Source: Methanolinea mesophila (GTDB taxonomy: Archaea; Halobacteriota; Methanomicrobia; Methanomicrobiales; Methanospirillaceae). Taken from it: a stretch of DNA of 64,000 nt. Positions within the stretch are counted from its first letter, which is position 1. Each line of letters begins with the position of its first letter. The stretch is from positions 62,001 through 126,000 of the forward strand of contig NZ_JAGGKR010000002.1 of NCBI RefSeq assembly GCF_017873855.1, read 5' to 3'. Under the pieces are notes generated by a model. That model was not told where the DNA came from. It did no database searches and saw only the letters and a list, made by a program, of their open reading frames with translations. The position numbers were made by a program, and so were the translations under genes. This document shows positions 1 through 8,110 of the stretch, in pieces.

Positions 1-427
1 CCCGGATGAGAGCGTCTCAGATGCGCTCCGGATCGCGGCACTCTCCGGTGTGGACGTCAGGATCATGATCCCCTGCAAGCCCGACCATCCGTTCGTGTAC
101 TGGGCTACCTATTCGTTCATCGGGGATCTCCTCGATGCGGGGATCAAGGCGTATACCTACGACAACGGGTTCATTCATGCCAAGACCATAGTGGTGGACG
201 GGATCGCCGCTTCGGTAGGCAGCGCCAACTGGGACGTGCGAAGTTTCAAGCTGAACTTCGAGGCGAACTCGTTCCTCTACGACGAGGATATCGCGGGAAC
301 ACTGAAACGGGCCTTCGAGGAAGATCTCCCGAAGTGCACCGAGATCACCATGGACCTCTACCGGAAACGTTCGAGGAGGATAAAGTTCAAGGAGTCCATA
401 TCGCGCCTGGCCTCGCCGCTGGGATAA
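1..427 (+). CDS. Cardiolipin synthase / phospholipase D family protein, C-terminal part
   Basis: The gene enters from the left edge, in frame from base 2, and ends at TAA 425-427; about 141 residues remain. The retained part carries a complete second HKD motif (HAKTIVVDG followed by SANWD), the catalytic signature of the phospholipase D superfamily that in cardiolipin synthases joins two phospholipid head groups at the membrane. The C-terminal sequence after the motif (SFKLNFEANSFLYD) is the usual cardiolipin synthase ending. An archaeal enzyme of this type would act on archaeol-based lipids; that is inference. The first HKD motif and the membrane segments lie outside the window. The ATG at 50 is internal and not a true start. 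Confidence 0.9.
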   Translation, partial: PDESVSDALRIAALSGVDVRIMIPCKPDHPFVYWATYSFIGDLLDAGIKAYTYDNGFIHAKTIVVDGIAASVGSANWDVRSFKLNFEANSFLYDEDIAGTLKRAFEEDLPKCTEITMDLYRKRSRRIKFKESISRLASPLG

Positions 428-598
428 TCCGAAGAATCTTAATTTTTTACCAGCCGGACACCGCTTCTTCTGCGGCAATCCGTATCGGGAATATCCCATC
501 CGGCAGGGAAGGGCCTGTAGTCGTAGCTGCCTTTCCGAAACGGTGAAATTCGGGCCGGGGACCTGGACAGGGATTGGGTGGAGACCGGAGTGCAGGAG

Positions 599-608
599 AA
601 ATATTTAT
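599..608 (+). promoter_or_regulatory. TATA box of rnhB
   Basis: The A/T run aaatatttat at 599-608 is preceded by purines (gcaggag), a BRE-like context. Its centre is about 27 bases before GTG 631, the distance expected for a leaderless archaeal transcript. It lies inside the reading frame that would start at ATG 574, which argues against that longer start. Confidence 0.5.
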
Positions 609-630
609 CCCCGGCGCTCCTGTGAAGTGT

Positions 631-1338
631 GTGGCAAACGGTAAGGTCCGGAGGGTCCTCGGGATCGATGAAGCCGGCAGGGGAGCCGTAATCGGCCCGC
701 TGGTTATCTGCGGTATAGTGTGCCGGGAGGACAGGACGGATGACCTGGTCGCATCCGGGATAAGGGACTCGAAATGCCTGAAGCCCGACGAACGGACCCG
801 TGTATGCCTGGCTGCGAGGTGCCATATCGATGACATGCTCTATATTGTCCTTACCCCGCAGGAAATTGACGCGAGTGTCCGGAAGCACCAGTTGAATGTG
901 CTGGAAGCGAAGGGGATGGCGGCCATCATCAATACTCTCGAGCCCGACCTGGCGATCATAGATTCGGTGGAACGTGTCCGCCCGGGCGTTGTGGAGGCGG
1001 GTCTTGGGATCCGGAACTTCCGCCACCTTATCGAGGCGCTGGTACAGAAAGAGGTGCCTATTGTCGCAGAAAACCACGCCGACAGGAACTATCCCGTGGT
1101 TGCCGCGGCATCGGTCTATGCAAAAGTGAAAAGGGACGAACTGGTCGCATCGCTCTATGAGAAGTACGGTGAGGACTTCGGGTCCGGCTATCCCACCAGG
1201 AGGACGTTCCAGTTTCTCTCGGAGTATTTCCGGGAACATCACCATTTTCCCGAAGATATGCGCACGAACTGGAAGACCCGGAAAAAGATCGAGGAGTACC
1301 TTACCCAGCACGATCTCGGGGAGTTCATCCCCCGGTGA
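631..1338 (+). CDS. rnhB: Ribonuclease HII
   Basis: Ribonuclease HII cleaves RNA in RNA/DNA hybrids and removes single ribonucleotides from DNA, using two metal ions. The N terminus has the family signature GIDEAGRGAVIGPLV with the catalytic Asp-Glu pair. Further Asp residues occur in the IIDSVERV segment, and the SVYAKVKRDE and GSGYP motifs complete a typical archaeal RNase HII. I chose GTG 631, which gives 235 residues, because the TATA box sits about 27 bases upstream. GTG 622 and ATG 574 are possible longer starts, but archaeal family members begin shortly before the GIDEAGRG motif. It appears monocistronic. Confidence 0.93.
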   Translation: MANGKVRRVLGIDEAGRGAVIGPLVICGIVCREDRTDDLVASGIRDSKCLKPDERTRVCLAARCHIDDMLYIVLTPQEIDASVRKHQLNVLEAKGMAAIINTLEPDLAIIDSVERVRPGVVEAGLGIRNFRHLIEALVQKEVPIVAENHADRNYPVVAAASVYAKVKRDELVASLYEKYGEDFGSGYPTRRTFQFLSEYFREHHHFPEDMRTNWKTRKKIEEYLTQHDLGEFIPR

Positions 1339-1556
1339 ATTTCCCGATAATGGTTCGCAGGGGAATCAAGACCCATAATGCGGGATGGAATCGATATTCT
1401 CCCGGGAAGTTCTTCCTCAATCCTCTGCCGGCAGTCTTATGGGGAAGAGTGTGCGGGCAACGAGAGTGAAATCCGTGAACGCCGGGAAAGTCTACTTTAT
1501 CGGGGTCTGAACCACCCTACGATTTATTAAGGACATCTCCTTACAAAGAACAACAT

Positions 1557-2774
1557 ATGGCCTCCGAGATCTTTTCCACGGTGGAGTTCCAGATGGTGCT
1601 CCTCCTCTTCATCGCCCTCGCCGGGTACATCCTGGCAACCCGGGTCAACCAGTCGGCGGTGGTTGGAGAGATACTTGTAGGCTTGATCATCGGGCCCAGC
1701 GTGCTCGGATGGATCACCTACACCGATATCGTCCAGACGCTGGCGGGGATCGGGGCAATCATCCTTCTCTTCGTGATCGGGTTTGAGTTCGAGTTCAAAG
1801 ACCTGTTGAACGCAAAGTACGTCGTTATCGGGGCGGTAGGGATTGTCATTCCCTGGATCGGGGGTTACGCGACGGCCCTCGCATTTGGGTTCGATATGGC
1901 GAGCGCCATCTTTGTAGGTACCGCGCTCACCGCCACCAGCATCGCCATTACCGCGAATGTGCTCAAGGAGATGGGTGTTCTGGACACCGAGGTCGCGAAA
2001 GCGATTATAGGGACCGCGGTGATCGACGATATCCTCTCACTCATGGTCCTTGCCGTCACCGCCGACGTGGCAACCGGCTCGGTCTCGATCTTTTCGGTGG
2101 GGGTTGTGCTGGTCACAGAAATCGTGTTCATTGTCGCAGCCGCGGCGATAGGGCTCTTCGTCCTGGCCCCCCTGCTCGAGAGAGTGGACCACACTCATAT
2201 CGCCCAACTCTACCCGGAGTTCGTCTTCATATCAGCGGTTATGATCGCATTCCTGTATGCTACAGTCGCTGAAATCCTGGGGATATCCGGGATTATAGGC
2301 GCCTTCATCGCCGGGGTCTCGCTCAAGAGCGTGGGACTCGAGCACTCGCGGAGTATCCGCGACAGCGCGGAGGCGCTCTATATCATTTTTGCCTCAATCT
2401 TCTTCATCTCGCTTGGGATACTCGCAGATATCCACGCACTTACCGGACCGATCCTGATCTTCCTTCTTGTCCTAACCGTGGTGGCAGTAATCACCAAACT
2501 GGTCGGGTGCGGACTCCCGGCCAGGCTGCTCGGGATGAACACGCGGGACTCCCTGATCCTGGGGTTCGGTATGTCACCGCGGGGCGAAGTGGCGATGATA
2601 GTGGCCCTGCTGGGGCTGAGCCTCGCCCTGATCGGGCAGGACATCTTCGTGGCCATCGTGATGATGAGCCTGCTCACCACGATCATCACCCCGATCATCT
2701 ACCGGAACTGCTTCTTCCGGGGGACGTGCGGAAAGGATGACGTAAAGCCCGGCACCCCTCCCGATTGGGAGTGA
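1557..2774 (+). CDS. Cation/proton antiporter (CPA2 / KefB-NapA type)
   Basis: This 405-residue integral membrane protein exchanges Na+ or K+ for protons. Roughly 11-13 hydrophobic segments fill the protein. Conserved antiporter landmarks include LVGLIIGPSVLGW, FVIGFEFEF, the TALTATSIAITANVLKE region and the DDILSLMVLA segment, whose paired Asp residues bind the ion in this superfamily; GMSPRGEVAMIVA is the late CPA2 motif. There is no C-terminal RCK or UspA domain, so it is the short form. A gatttattaag element at 1521-1531 lies about 30 bases before ATG 1557 and fits a promoter with almost no leader. It stands alone between rnhB and a convergent small gene. Confidence 0.9.
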   Translation: MASEIFSTVEFQMVLLLFIALAGYILATRVNQSAVVGEILVGLIIGPSVLGWITYTDIVQTLAGIGAIILLFVIGFEFEFKDLLNAKYVVIGAVGIVIPWIGGYATALAFGFDMASAIFVGTALTATSIAITANVLKEMGVLDTEVAKAIIGTAVIDDILSLMVLAVTADVATGSVSIFSVGVVLVTEIVFIVAAAAIGLFVLAPLLERVDHTHIAQLYPEFVFISAVMIAFLYATVAEILGISGIIGAFIAGVSLKSVGLEHSRSIRDSAEALYIIFASIFFISLGILADIHALTGPILIFLLVLTVVAVITKLVGCGLPARLLGMNTRDSLILGFGMSPRGEVAMIVALLGLSLALIGQDIFVAIVMMSLLTTIITPIIYRNCFFRGTCGKDDVKPGTPPDWE

Positions 2775-2933
2775 GGTGAGAAGACGCCCTTTTTGTTGAA
2801 ATTCTCCAGAACGAATCGTCCTGTTATCATCCTGAATAAGGAGATCATCTTGCGTACTCTGAAAAAAACTGCGTTCCATCTTCGCTGATGAACGTACAAG
2901 AACCTGAAAAATAGTTATATTCCTGTCGTCATT

Positions 2934-3320
2934 TCACCATCCGCAACGGGATTGTAAAACGGTCGAGGGGTGAATGCGATCCCAAATCTGTCCAGGGATC
3001 CAGGACCCCGATTGAAATGTCCGGAATATTTTTTCAGACCAGGTGGCCGGGGAGACGTCGGCCTGGGGATCCCCGGTATATACGAATTCCTCTACTGAAC
3101 AAAGACATCCCTCGTGGCACCCGGAGGTGACCACGCCGGATGGAGGCTGGATACCTGGATATGCCGGGAGAAGACCGGAGGAACTTGCGGATTGGTATGT
3201 AATTCCGTCAGCCACGAGCGTGTGGGGATTATCCTGGACAGAGAAGGCTGTGGCCTGGAACGGAATAATGGCAAGGGCCAGGGCGCAGCACAGGAACAGA
3301 ATAGTGATAGGGATTTTCAT
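2934..3320 (-). CDS. Small secreted protein of unknown function
   Basis: I do not recognise a family. Starting at ATG 3320 (preceded by GGTGA) the product is 128 residues with a clear Sec signal peptide (MKIPITILFLCCALALAI, with likely cleavage after ATA). The mature part is short and rich in Ser, Pro and Gly, with a cysteine cluster (GCHEGCLC) near the middle and one more Cys near the end, which could form disulfides or bind metal. A longer reading to 3497 adds a charged N terminus before the signal peptide and is unlikely. It diverges from the lipoprotein gene at 3513, and both may be driven from the AT-rich stretch at 3345-3370. Confidence 0.55.
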   Translation of the reverse strand: MKIPITILFLCCALALAIIPFQATAFSVQDNPHTLVADGITYQSASSSGLLPAYPGIQPPSGVVTSGCHEGCLCSVEEFVYTGDPQADVSPATWSEKIFRTFQSGSWIPGQIWDRIHPSTVLQSRCGW

Positions 3321-3512
3321 ATAGTTCACCGGAACAGTATATCGGGAGATTTTATTATTACAAAAAAAATTCTGATCCCTGTGGGTAAACGTTGAACCAC
3401 AAGGATACATCGTGGGAAGATTTACGTAAAATGGGATTATTTTGGTGAATGATCCTTTTCTATCGTAGTCATTTATGGTGGTTCCGGTCCAGAACATCTA
3501 TGGGAGACAAAG

Positions 3513-4400
3513 ATGAAAAAGGGAACATTTGCAGCTTTTCTTGCAGCCCTGCTGGCAGCGGCGCTCCTGTGCGGATGCACCACACCTGCAGGAACCGGGA
3601 CTACTGTATCGGGGACGGGGAATGTGGTGTTTAATGATCTCGAGGGGGGCTTCTACGGGATCGTCGCATCCGACGGGACGAAATATTATCCCCTGAACCT
3701 GCCGGAGGACCTCCGGCACAACGGCCTCCCGGTCACGTTCACCGGGACCGTCGAAAAGGATGTGGCAACTACCGTCCAATGGGGGATGCCTATCCTGCTG
3801 ACCTCGATCTCCGCCACCGGGACACCGATCCCGACCGGACCCGGATCAGTTTCTATGGAGGAAAGCCAAACAATCGCGGATAATTACGTGCGGAACATGC
3901 CCGAATACACCAATTACTCCGGGAAAAACCTCATGCTGGTCGAAAACCTCACGCTCAAATGCCCCTCCTGCTACCAGTTCAGCTATACCTTCGATATGGT
4001 GTCCATGAAAGATCCGGATGTGATTGACCGGACGACCGTGGAAGTCACCATTTCGGAAGGGAAGGTTAACCAGGTCCTTATCGGCGAGGGTCTCCCTGCC
4101 GGCCTTATCACGGTCGGGGAATTCCTGGACAACCCGATCCCGGGAACACGGGTCAACGTCACCGGGAGAGTTTCAGACCTTGGAATAATGAACTGTCCCT
4201 GCTTTATCCTCACGTCGGGCGGAGCATCGGTCGAGGTATGGTATTCGGTCATGGTGACCTCCGCTGAGTCGGAAAACCCGAACGTTGATATCAGCGCCAT
4301 CTCGAACGGCGACCACGTCATCGTGCGGGGGATGGTAGTCCCGGTCGAGGCCGCGGGGGCACCGTTGAGGCTCCAGGCATCAGGGATAGAGAAATTGTGA
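3513..4400 (+). CDS. Lipoprotein with PepSY-like and OB-fold regions
   Basis: The 295-residue product begins with a lipoprotein signal (MKKGTFAAFLAALLAAALLCGC), with the lipobox Cys near residue 22, so it should be anchored to the outer face of the membrane. GGGAG lies eight bases before the ATG. Three parts follow. Residues 35-90 (NDLEGGFYGIVASDG ... VTFTGTV) form a compact beta domain. Residues about 115-200 resemble a PepSY-like fold and contain KCPSCYQFSY. Residues about 205-295 look like an OB fold (GEFLDNPIPGTRVNVTGRVSD ... GDHVIVRGMVV) with a CPC motif. The exact role is unknown; a CxxC and a CxC could bind metal or act in redox. Confidence 0.7.
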   Translation: MKKGTFAAFLAALLAAALLCGCTTPAGTGTTVSGTGNVVFNDLEGGFYGIVASDGTKYYPLNLPEDLRHNGLPVTFTGTVEKDVATTVQWGMPILLTSISATGTPIPTGPGSVSMEESQTIADNYVRNMPEYTNYSGKNLMLVENLTLKCPSCYQFSYTFDMVSMKDPDVIDRTTVEVTISEGKVNQVLIGEGLPAGLITVGEFLDNPIPGTRVNVTGRVSDLGIMNCPCFILTSGGASVEVWYSVMVTSAESENPNVDISAISNGDHVIVRGMVVPVEAAGAPLRLQASGIEKL

Positions 4401-4413
4401 TAAAGGGAGTTTT

Positions 4414-5241
4414 TTAAATATTCCCGCCTTTCGGCCGGAAGGCTCCCGTGATCAGCTCCCCGGAAAATGCTTCCGGGACCTTGCCGGTCTTGGCATACCC
4501 GTAGAGAGCGGCGGTAAAAATTCCTCTCAGTGCAGAGTAGAGCACCCCGGTAACGGCAAGGACCAGGACGAAGAGCGCCGCCATGGGAATGATGAATGCA
4601 CTTGCCGCGATCGCCGTCCAGATCGTCACGAACAACACCAGGATCGCAGGGATCCACACGAGCCCGAGCCCGATACTCCCTACGATGTTCTCACCCCACG
4701 TCCGCTTGAACAGTCCCATGGACTCCTTTATCGCATCGATGACCCCTTTCTCCTCGAAGATCATCACCGGGATCACAAAGAAGGTCACCAGGCTCCACGC
4801 GGTCCCGAGGATCCCTGAAGCGACGGAGCCTGCGACCCCGCCCCGGTTTCGGAGAGCCGAGAGGACCAGACCGACCGTTGCCGAGATGAGGGCCCAGGCC
4901 GCGATCTGGCCCAGGTGCCCGCCCGCGTGAGAAAGCCCGTCACGAATAGTGGGATCCCCGCCGGTAAGCCGGATGTACGCCGCAGCGATCAAGGCGGTGT
5001 TAAAGAAAATGACCACGAAGTAGGTCAAGAAATAGAATACAAAGAGGAGCATGATCCAGGCCACCGGGCCGACGATGCTTCCCAGCAGCCCGGAGAAGAG
5101 GAGCGGGAGGATGAACGAGGCGATGATGAGAACCACCGCGATACCGGATACCAGGGGGAACACGAGCAGCTCCTTGTCCTTCGAGAGCACGCTCCAGCTC
5201 TCTTTCACGAGCTGCCAGCTCCTGGAGAATGTGCCAGCCAT
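4414..5241 (-). CDS. DUF6159-like polytopic membrane protein
   Basis: Start at ATG 5241 gives 275 residues (MAGTFSRSWQLVKESWSVL). About six hydrophobic segments follow, with the soluble N-terminal part (KDKELLVFPLVSG) and the central IFEEKGVIDAIKESMGLFKRTWGENI amphipathic stretch typical of the DUF6159 / glycerophosphoryl-diester-phosphodiesterase-like membrane domain proteins found in archaea and actinobacteria. No catalytic residues are evident and no function is known. A GTATAACGTATTATAG element (minus strand, about 5262-5280) lies just upstream, so the transcript is nearly leaderless. It converges with the lipoprotein gene, 13 bases apart. Confidence 0.72.
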   Translation of the reverse strand: MAGTFSRSWQLVKESWSVLSKDKELLVFPLVSGIAVVLIIASFILPLLFSGLLGSIVGPVAWIMLLFVFYFLTYFVVIFFNTALIAAAYIRLTGGDPTIRDGLSHAGGHLGQIAAWALISATVGLVLSALRNRGGVAGSVASGILGTAWSLVTFFVIPVMIFEEKGVIDAIKESMGLFKRTWGENIVGSIGLGLVWIPAILVLFVTIWTAIAASAFIIPMAALFVLVLAVTGVLYSALRGIFTAALYGYAKTGKVPEAFSGELITGAFRPKGGNI

Positions 5242-5720
5242 GAGAGATCTCACATCTCGTTCCCTATAATACGTTATACAATGAAACGACGTTAAGGAAC
5301 GGATAGGAGGCAAATGGATGGATCGGGGGGTTCTGCCGCGCCCTGACTTCCTCTTTTCGCATATAAATCCCGTTTCGGATTGTGAACCGGATCGCTATGC
5401 AGCCATGGTGAACCTCGACCTGCATCTCCAAAATGTATACCTTTGTCCATGTTTCCGGCCAAAGGAGAAGTCGCGAATTCTCTCGAATGATCCGGGTTCT
5501 CATGGCGAAACACCGGGACGACTTCGCACCGGTCAGACCTGCAAGGGGATCCCAGTTCCGGCCTGCTGCCGCGATCTCCAGCTGTACCGATAAAAATCTC
5601 TGAAGATCCTGCAATCTGCCCAGGCCTTGAATGAGAGTTCCAGAAGGTTGATATCTGTTCACCAGGCTATAGTACTTAACCGAACGGTTCGAATTCGGAC
5701 TATCGTATTCCGGGCATGAT
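5242..5720. other. Intergenic region between divergent genes, no gene seen
   Basis: This 479-base stretch holds the promoter of the DUF6159 gene at its left end and the PadR promoter/operator at its right end. Reading frames within it lack starts with ribosome sites and have no recognisable products. Confidence 0.6.
5668..5698 (+). promoter_or_regulatory. Promoter and candidate PadR operator
   Basis: A TATA-like element (ctatagtactt, 5668-5678) is followed by an inverted repeat, CCGAA (5680-5684) and TTCGG (5694-5698) with nine bases between, in which smaller palindromes are nested. The dyad covers the expected transcription start of the padR gene at 5721. A repressor bound here would block initiation, which fits the usual autoregulation of PadR proteins. 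The link to PadR is inference. Confidence 0.45.
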
Positions 5721-6200
5721 ATGACAGGAATCTGGAAGTTTGCGGGTAAAGGAGGGAAAGAAAGGGGTCTTTTAGCCCTGTATATCCTCCATGCTCTGGA
5801 CACGCGTCCCGGCACGGGGTACGATCTCCTGAAGGAGATCGAGGAAAAGACCGGGGGACAGTGGGTGCCGAGCAAGGGGACCCTCTACCCGGTCTTAAAG
5901 CAGCTCGAGGAGGAGCGGTTGATAGAACTCTCCGAGACCGGTTCCCGGGCCAAGAATATCTACGTCCTGACCCCGAAGGGAAGGAAAACGCTTGCCCACA
6001 TCAAGGAGCACCGGAGAGGGCCGGGAGAAAAACTGGTCGTATACCAGACCCTGCTCGCCGAGATCTTCGGCCAGGAAAAGATAGTCCTCATGAGTCTCGG
6101 AATGGAGATTCACGCCCTGATCCACGACCTGCCACCGGAGAAGGAGCACGACGCAATAACCGTCATGGAAGAGTGCATTAGCAGATTGAAGAATATTTAG
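5721..6200 (+). CDS. PadR family transcriptional regulator
   Basis: PadR proteins are dimeric winged-helix repressors that sense small hydrophobic compounds and commonly control an adjacent exporter. The 159-residue protein has the family core: GLLALYILHALDTRPGTGYDLLKEIEE, then WVPSKGTLYPVLKQLEEERLI as the recognition helix and LTPKGRKTL in the wing. A helical C-terminal dimerisation region follows (about residues 95-159). It is the first gene of a three-gene unit, with eight bases to the ABC ATPase and then one base to the permease. The upstream dyad at 5680-5698 is a plausible operator. The inducer is unknown. Confidence 0.92.
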   Translation: MTGIWKFAGKGGKERGLLALYILHALDTRPGTGYDLLKEIEEKTGGQWVPSKGTLYPVLKQLEEERLIELSETGSRAKNIYVLTPKGRKTLAHIKEHRRGPGEKLVVYQTLLAEIFGQEKIVLMSLGMEIHALIHDLPPEKEHDAITVMEECISRLKNI

Positions 6201-6208
6201 AGGAATTT

Positions 6209-7195
6209 ATGCCAGCAATAGAAGTTACGGACCTCACCCGGTCATTCGGAGACCTGGTCGCGGTCGACCACATATCGTTCCGTATAGAAGAGGGAGAGAC
6301 CTTCGGCCTTCTGGGCCCCAACGGGGCGGGGAAGACTACCACCATCTCCATGCTCTCCACGATCCTGGAACCGACCTCGGGGCACGCGAACGTAAACGGG
6401 CTCGACATTGAAAAGGATCAGGACGGGGTCAGGAGGTCCATCGGGATAGTCTTTCAGGACCAGAGCCTCGACGAGGAACTGACCGCCTACGAGAACATGG
6501 ACTTCCACGCCAGGCTTTACCGGATCGAGAAGTCTACCCGGGATGAGAAGATCATGAACCTTCTCCGCCTGGTTGGGCTGGATGACCGGAAAGACGACCT
6601 GGTGAAGACGTATTCCGGGGGGATGCGACGGCGGCTGGAGATCGCCCGCGGGCTCCTCCACGAGCCGAAGGTCCTCTTCCTCGACGAGCCCACCCTGGGG
6701 TTGGACCCCCAGACCCGGAACCACCTCTGGGAGTATATCGACCGGCTGAACCGGGAGAAAGGGATCACCATCATCCTCACCACCCACTACATGGAGGAGG
6801 CGGACCGGCTCTGCCGGAGGGTTGCCATCATCGACCACGGGAAGATCATCGCGATGGACACCCCGGCACGGTTGAAAGAACAGATCGGCGGCGAGGTCAT
6901 CACCGTCAGGTCACCTGAACCCGGGGGTATCTGCCAGAGCATCCGGGCCCCCTGGGTCCAGCACATCGAGAAGCACGAGGACTCGGTAACCATCAGTGTG
7001 CAGAACGCCGAGGAGCACATCACCGAGGTGGTGACGATCCTCACCGGCAACAAGATACCCATCCGGTCGATCGCTATCAGGAAGCCGACCCTGGAGGACG
7101 TGTTCCTCCACTTCACGGGCCGGACGATCCGGGCGGAAGAAGCGGGGTCGAAAGAGGCGATGAGGATGATCCACCGGGCATTTACGAGGCGGTAA
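6209..7195 (+). CDS. ABC transporter ATP-binding protein (DrrA type)
   Basis: This 328-residue ATPase powers the exporter encoded with it. Walker A is GPNGAGKTTT, the signature is YSGGMRRRLEIARG, Walker B is VLFLDEPTLGLDP, and the switch His is in TTHYMEEAD. After the nucleotide-binding domain (residues 1-220) comes the C-terminal extension seen in daunorubicin-resistance DrrA proteins, ending in the PTLEDVFLHFTGRTIR motif. GAGGA precedes the ATG. The gene lies between padR and the permease, so substrate-induced derepression is likely. Substrates are probably lipophilic drugs or lipids, by analogy with the family. Confidence 0.95.
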   Translation: MPAIEVTDLTRSFGDLVAVDHISFRIEEGETFGLLGPNGAGKTTTISMLSTILEPTSGHANVNGLDIEKDQDGVRRSIGIVFQDQSLDEELTAYENMDFHARLYRIEKSTRDEKIMNLLRLVGLDDRKDDLVKTYSGGMRRRLEIARGLLHEPKVLFLDEPTLGLDPQTRNHLWEYIDRLNREKGITIILTTHYMEEADRLCRRVAIIDHGKIIAMDTPARLKEQIGGEVITVRSPEPGGICQSIRAPWVQHIEKHEDSVTISVQNAEEHITEVVTILTGNKIPIRSIAIRKPTLEDVFLHFTGRTIRAEEAGSKEAMRMIHRAFTRR

Positions 7196-7196
7196 C

Positions 7197-7946
7197 ATGG
7201 ACATCATCCACGCCATATGGCTCCGGAGCATGAAGCGGTACCTGCGTTCGAAGAGCAGAATCGTCGGCAGCCTCGCGATGCCGGTGTTCTTCCTCCTGTT
7301 CCTTGGGTTCGGGCTGAACTCGGTGGTCAGTATCCCGGGCATGGGACAGGACTACATCGGGTTCCTTATCCCGGGCATGATTGCCATGAGCGTCCTCTTT
7401 ACCTCGGTCTTCTCCGGCATCCAGATCATCTGGGACAAGCAGTTCGGATTCCTGAAAGAGACCCTGGTAGCCCCGGTCTCACGGCTGGAGATCATGCTCG
7501 GCCAGACCGTCGGGGGGGCATCGACCGCGTTTGTCCAGGGAGTGTTCATCATGGTCCTTTCCCTGTTCCTGGGCATTAACATCCAGGATGCGTTCGGGTT
7601 CCTGCTCGCGTTCGTGTTCATGATCCTCATCGGGATCGCCTTCACGGCATTCGGGATCGCCATCGCCTCAAGGATGGAGGACATGCACGGGTTCCAGCTT
7701 ATCATGAACTTCGTGGTCTTCCCGATATTCGGTCTGTCCGGGGCGCTCTTCCCCATCGACAGCCTCCCGGAGTTCATCAAGCCGATAACCCTTCTCGACC
7801 CGCTGACCTACGGGGTGGAAGGCATCCGCTACGGGCTGACCGGGGTGTCCCAGATCAACCCGGTGATCTGCCTCGCAGTGCTTGGCGGGTTCGCCGTGGC
7901 GATGACCGTTATCGGGGCGTTCTTCTTCAGGAAGATCAAGATATAA
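7197..7946 (+). CDS. ABC-2 type permease (DrrB type)
   Basis: The 249-residue membrane subunit has six predicted helices with the ABC-2 landmarks: FLIPGMIAMSVLFTSVFSG, WDKQFGFLKETLVAPVSR before the third helix, and FPIFGLSGALFPIDSLP near the end. Two copies would pair with two copies of the preceding ATPase to form an exporter. The start codon follows the ATPase stop by a single base, so translation is coupled. The unit ends here; about 160 bases separate it from the convergent MFS gene. Confidence 0.93.
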   Translation: MDIIHAIWLRSMKRYLRSKSRIVGSLAMPVFFLLFLGFGLNSVVSIPGMGQDYIGFLIPGMIAMSVLFTSVFSGIQIIWDKQFGFLKETLVAPVSRLEIMLGQTVGGASTAFVQGVFIMVLSLFLGINIQDAFGFLLAFVFMILIGIAFTAFGIAIASRMEDMHGFQLIMNFVVFPIFGLSGALFPIDSLPEFIKPITLLDPLTYGVEGIRYGLTGVSQINPVICLAVLGGFAVAMTVIGAFFFRKIKI

Positions 7947-8110
7947 TCCAATCCTCCTTTATAGAATCCGATCCTTTGCGCTGAGAATTTCCCCTAAAGA
8001 CAGGAAATCCTGATTTTAATGAAACCGTTTTTTCCCGACGGTCTCCTGACAGGGCCCTGGAGCGTTAATATGAGGAAAAAAACAGATGCAGACCCGTACG
8101 GGATCGGGCG

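Noticed and set aside
5679-5700. GGTTCGAATTC resembling a tRNA T-loop upstream of padR
   Set aside because: The flanking bases do not pair as a T stem and no D or anticodon arm is found; it is better explained as part of the operator dyad.
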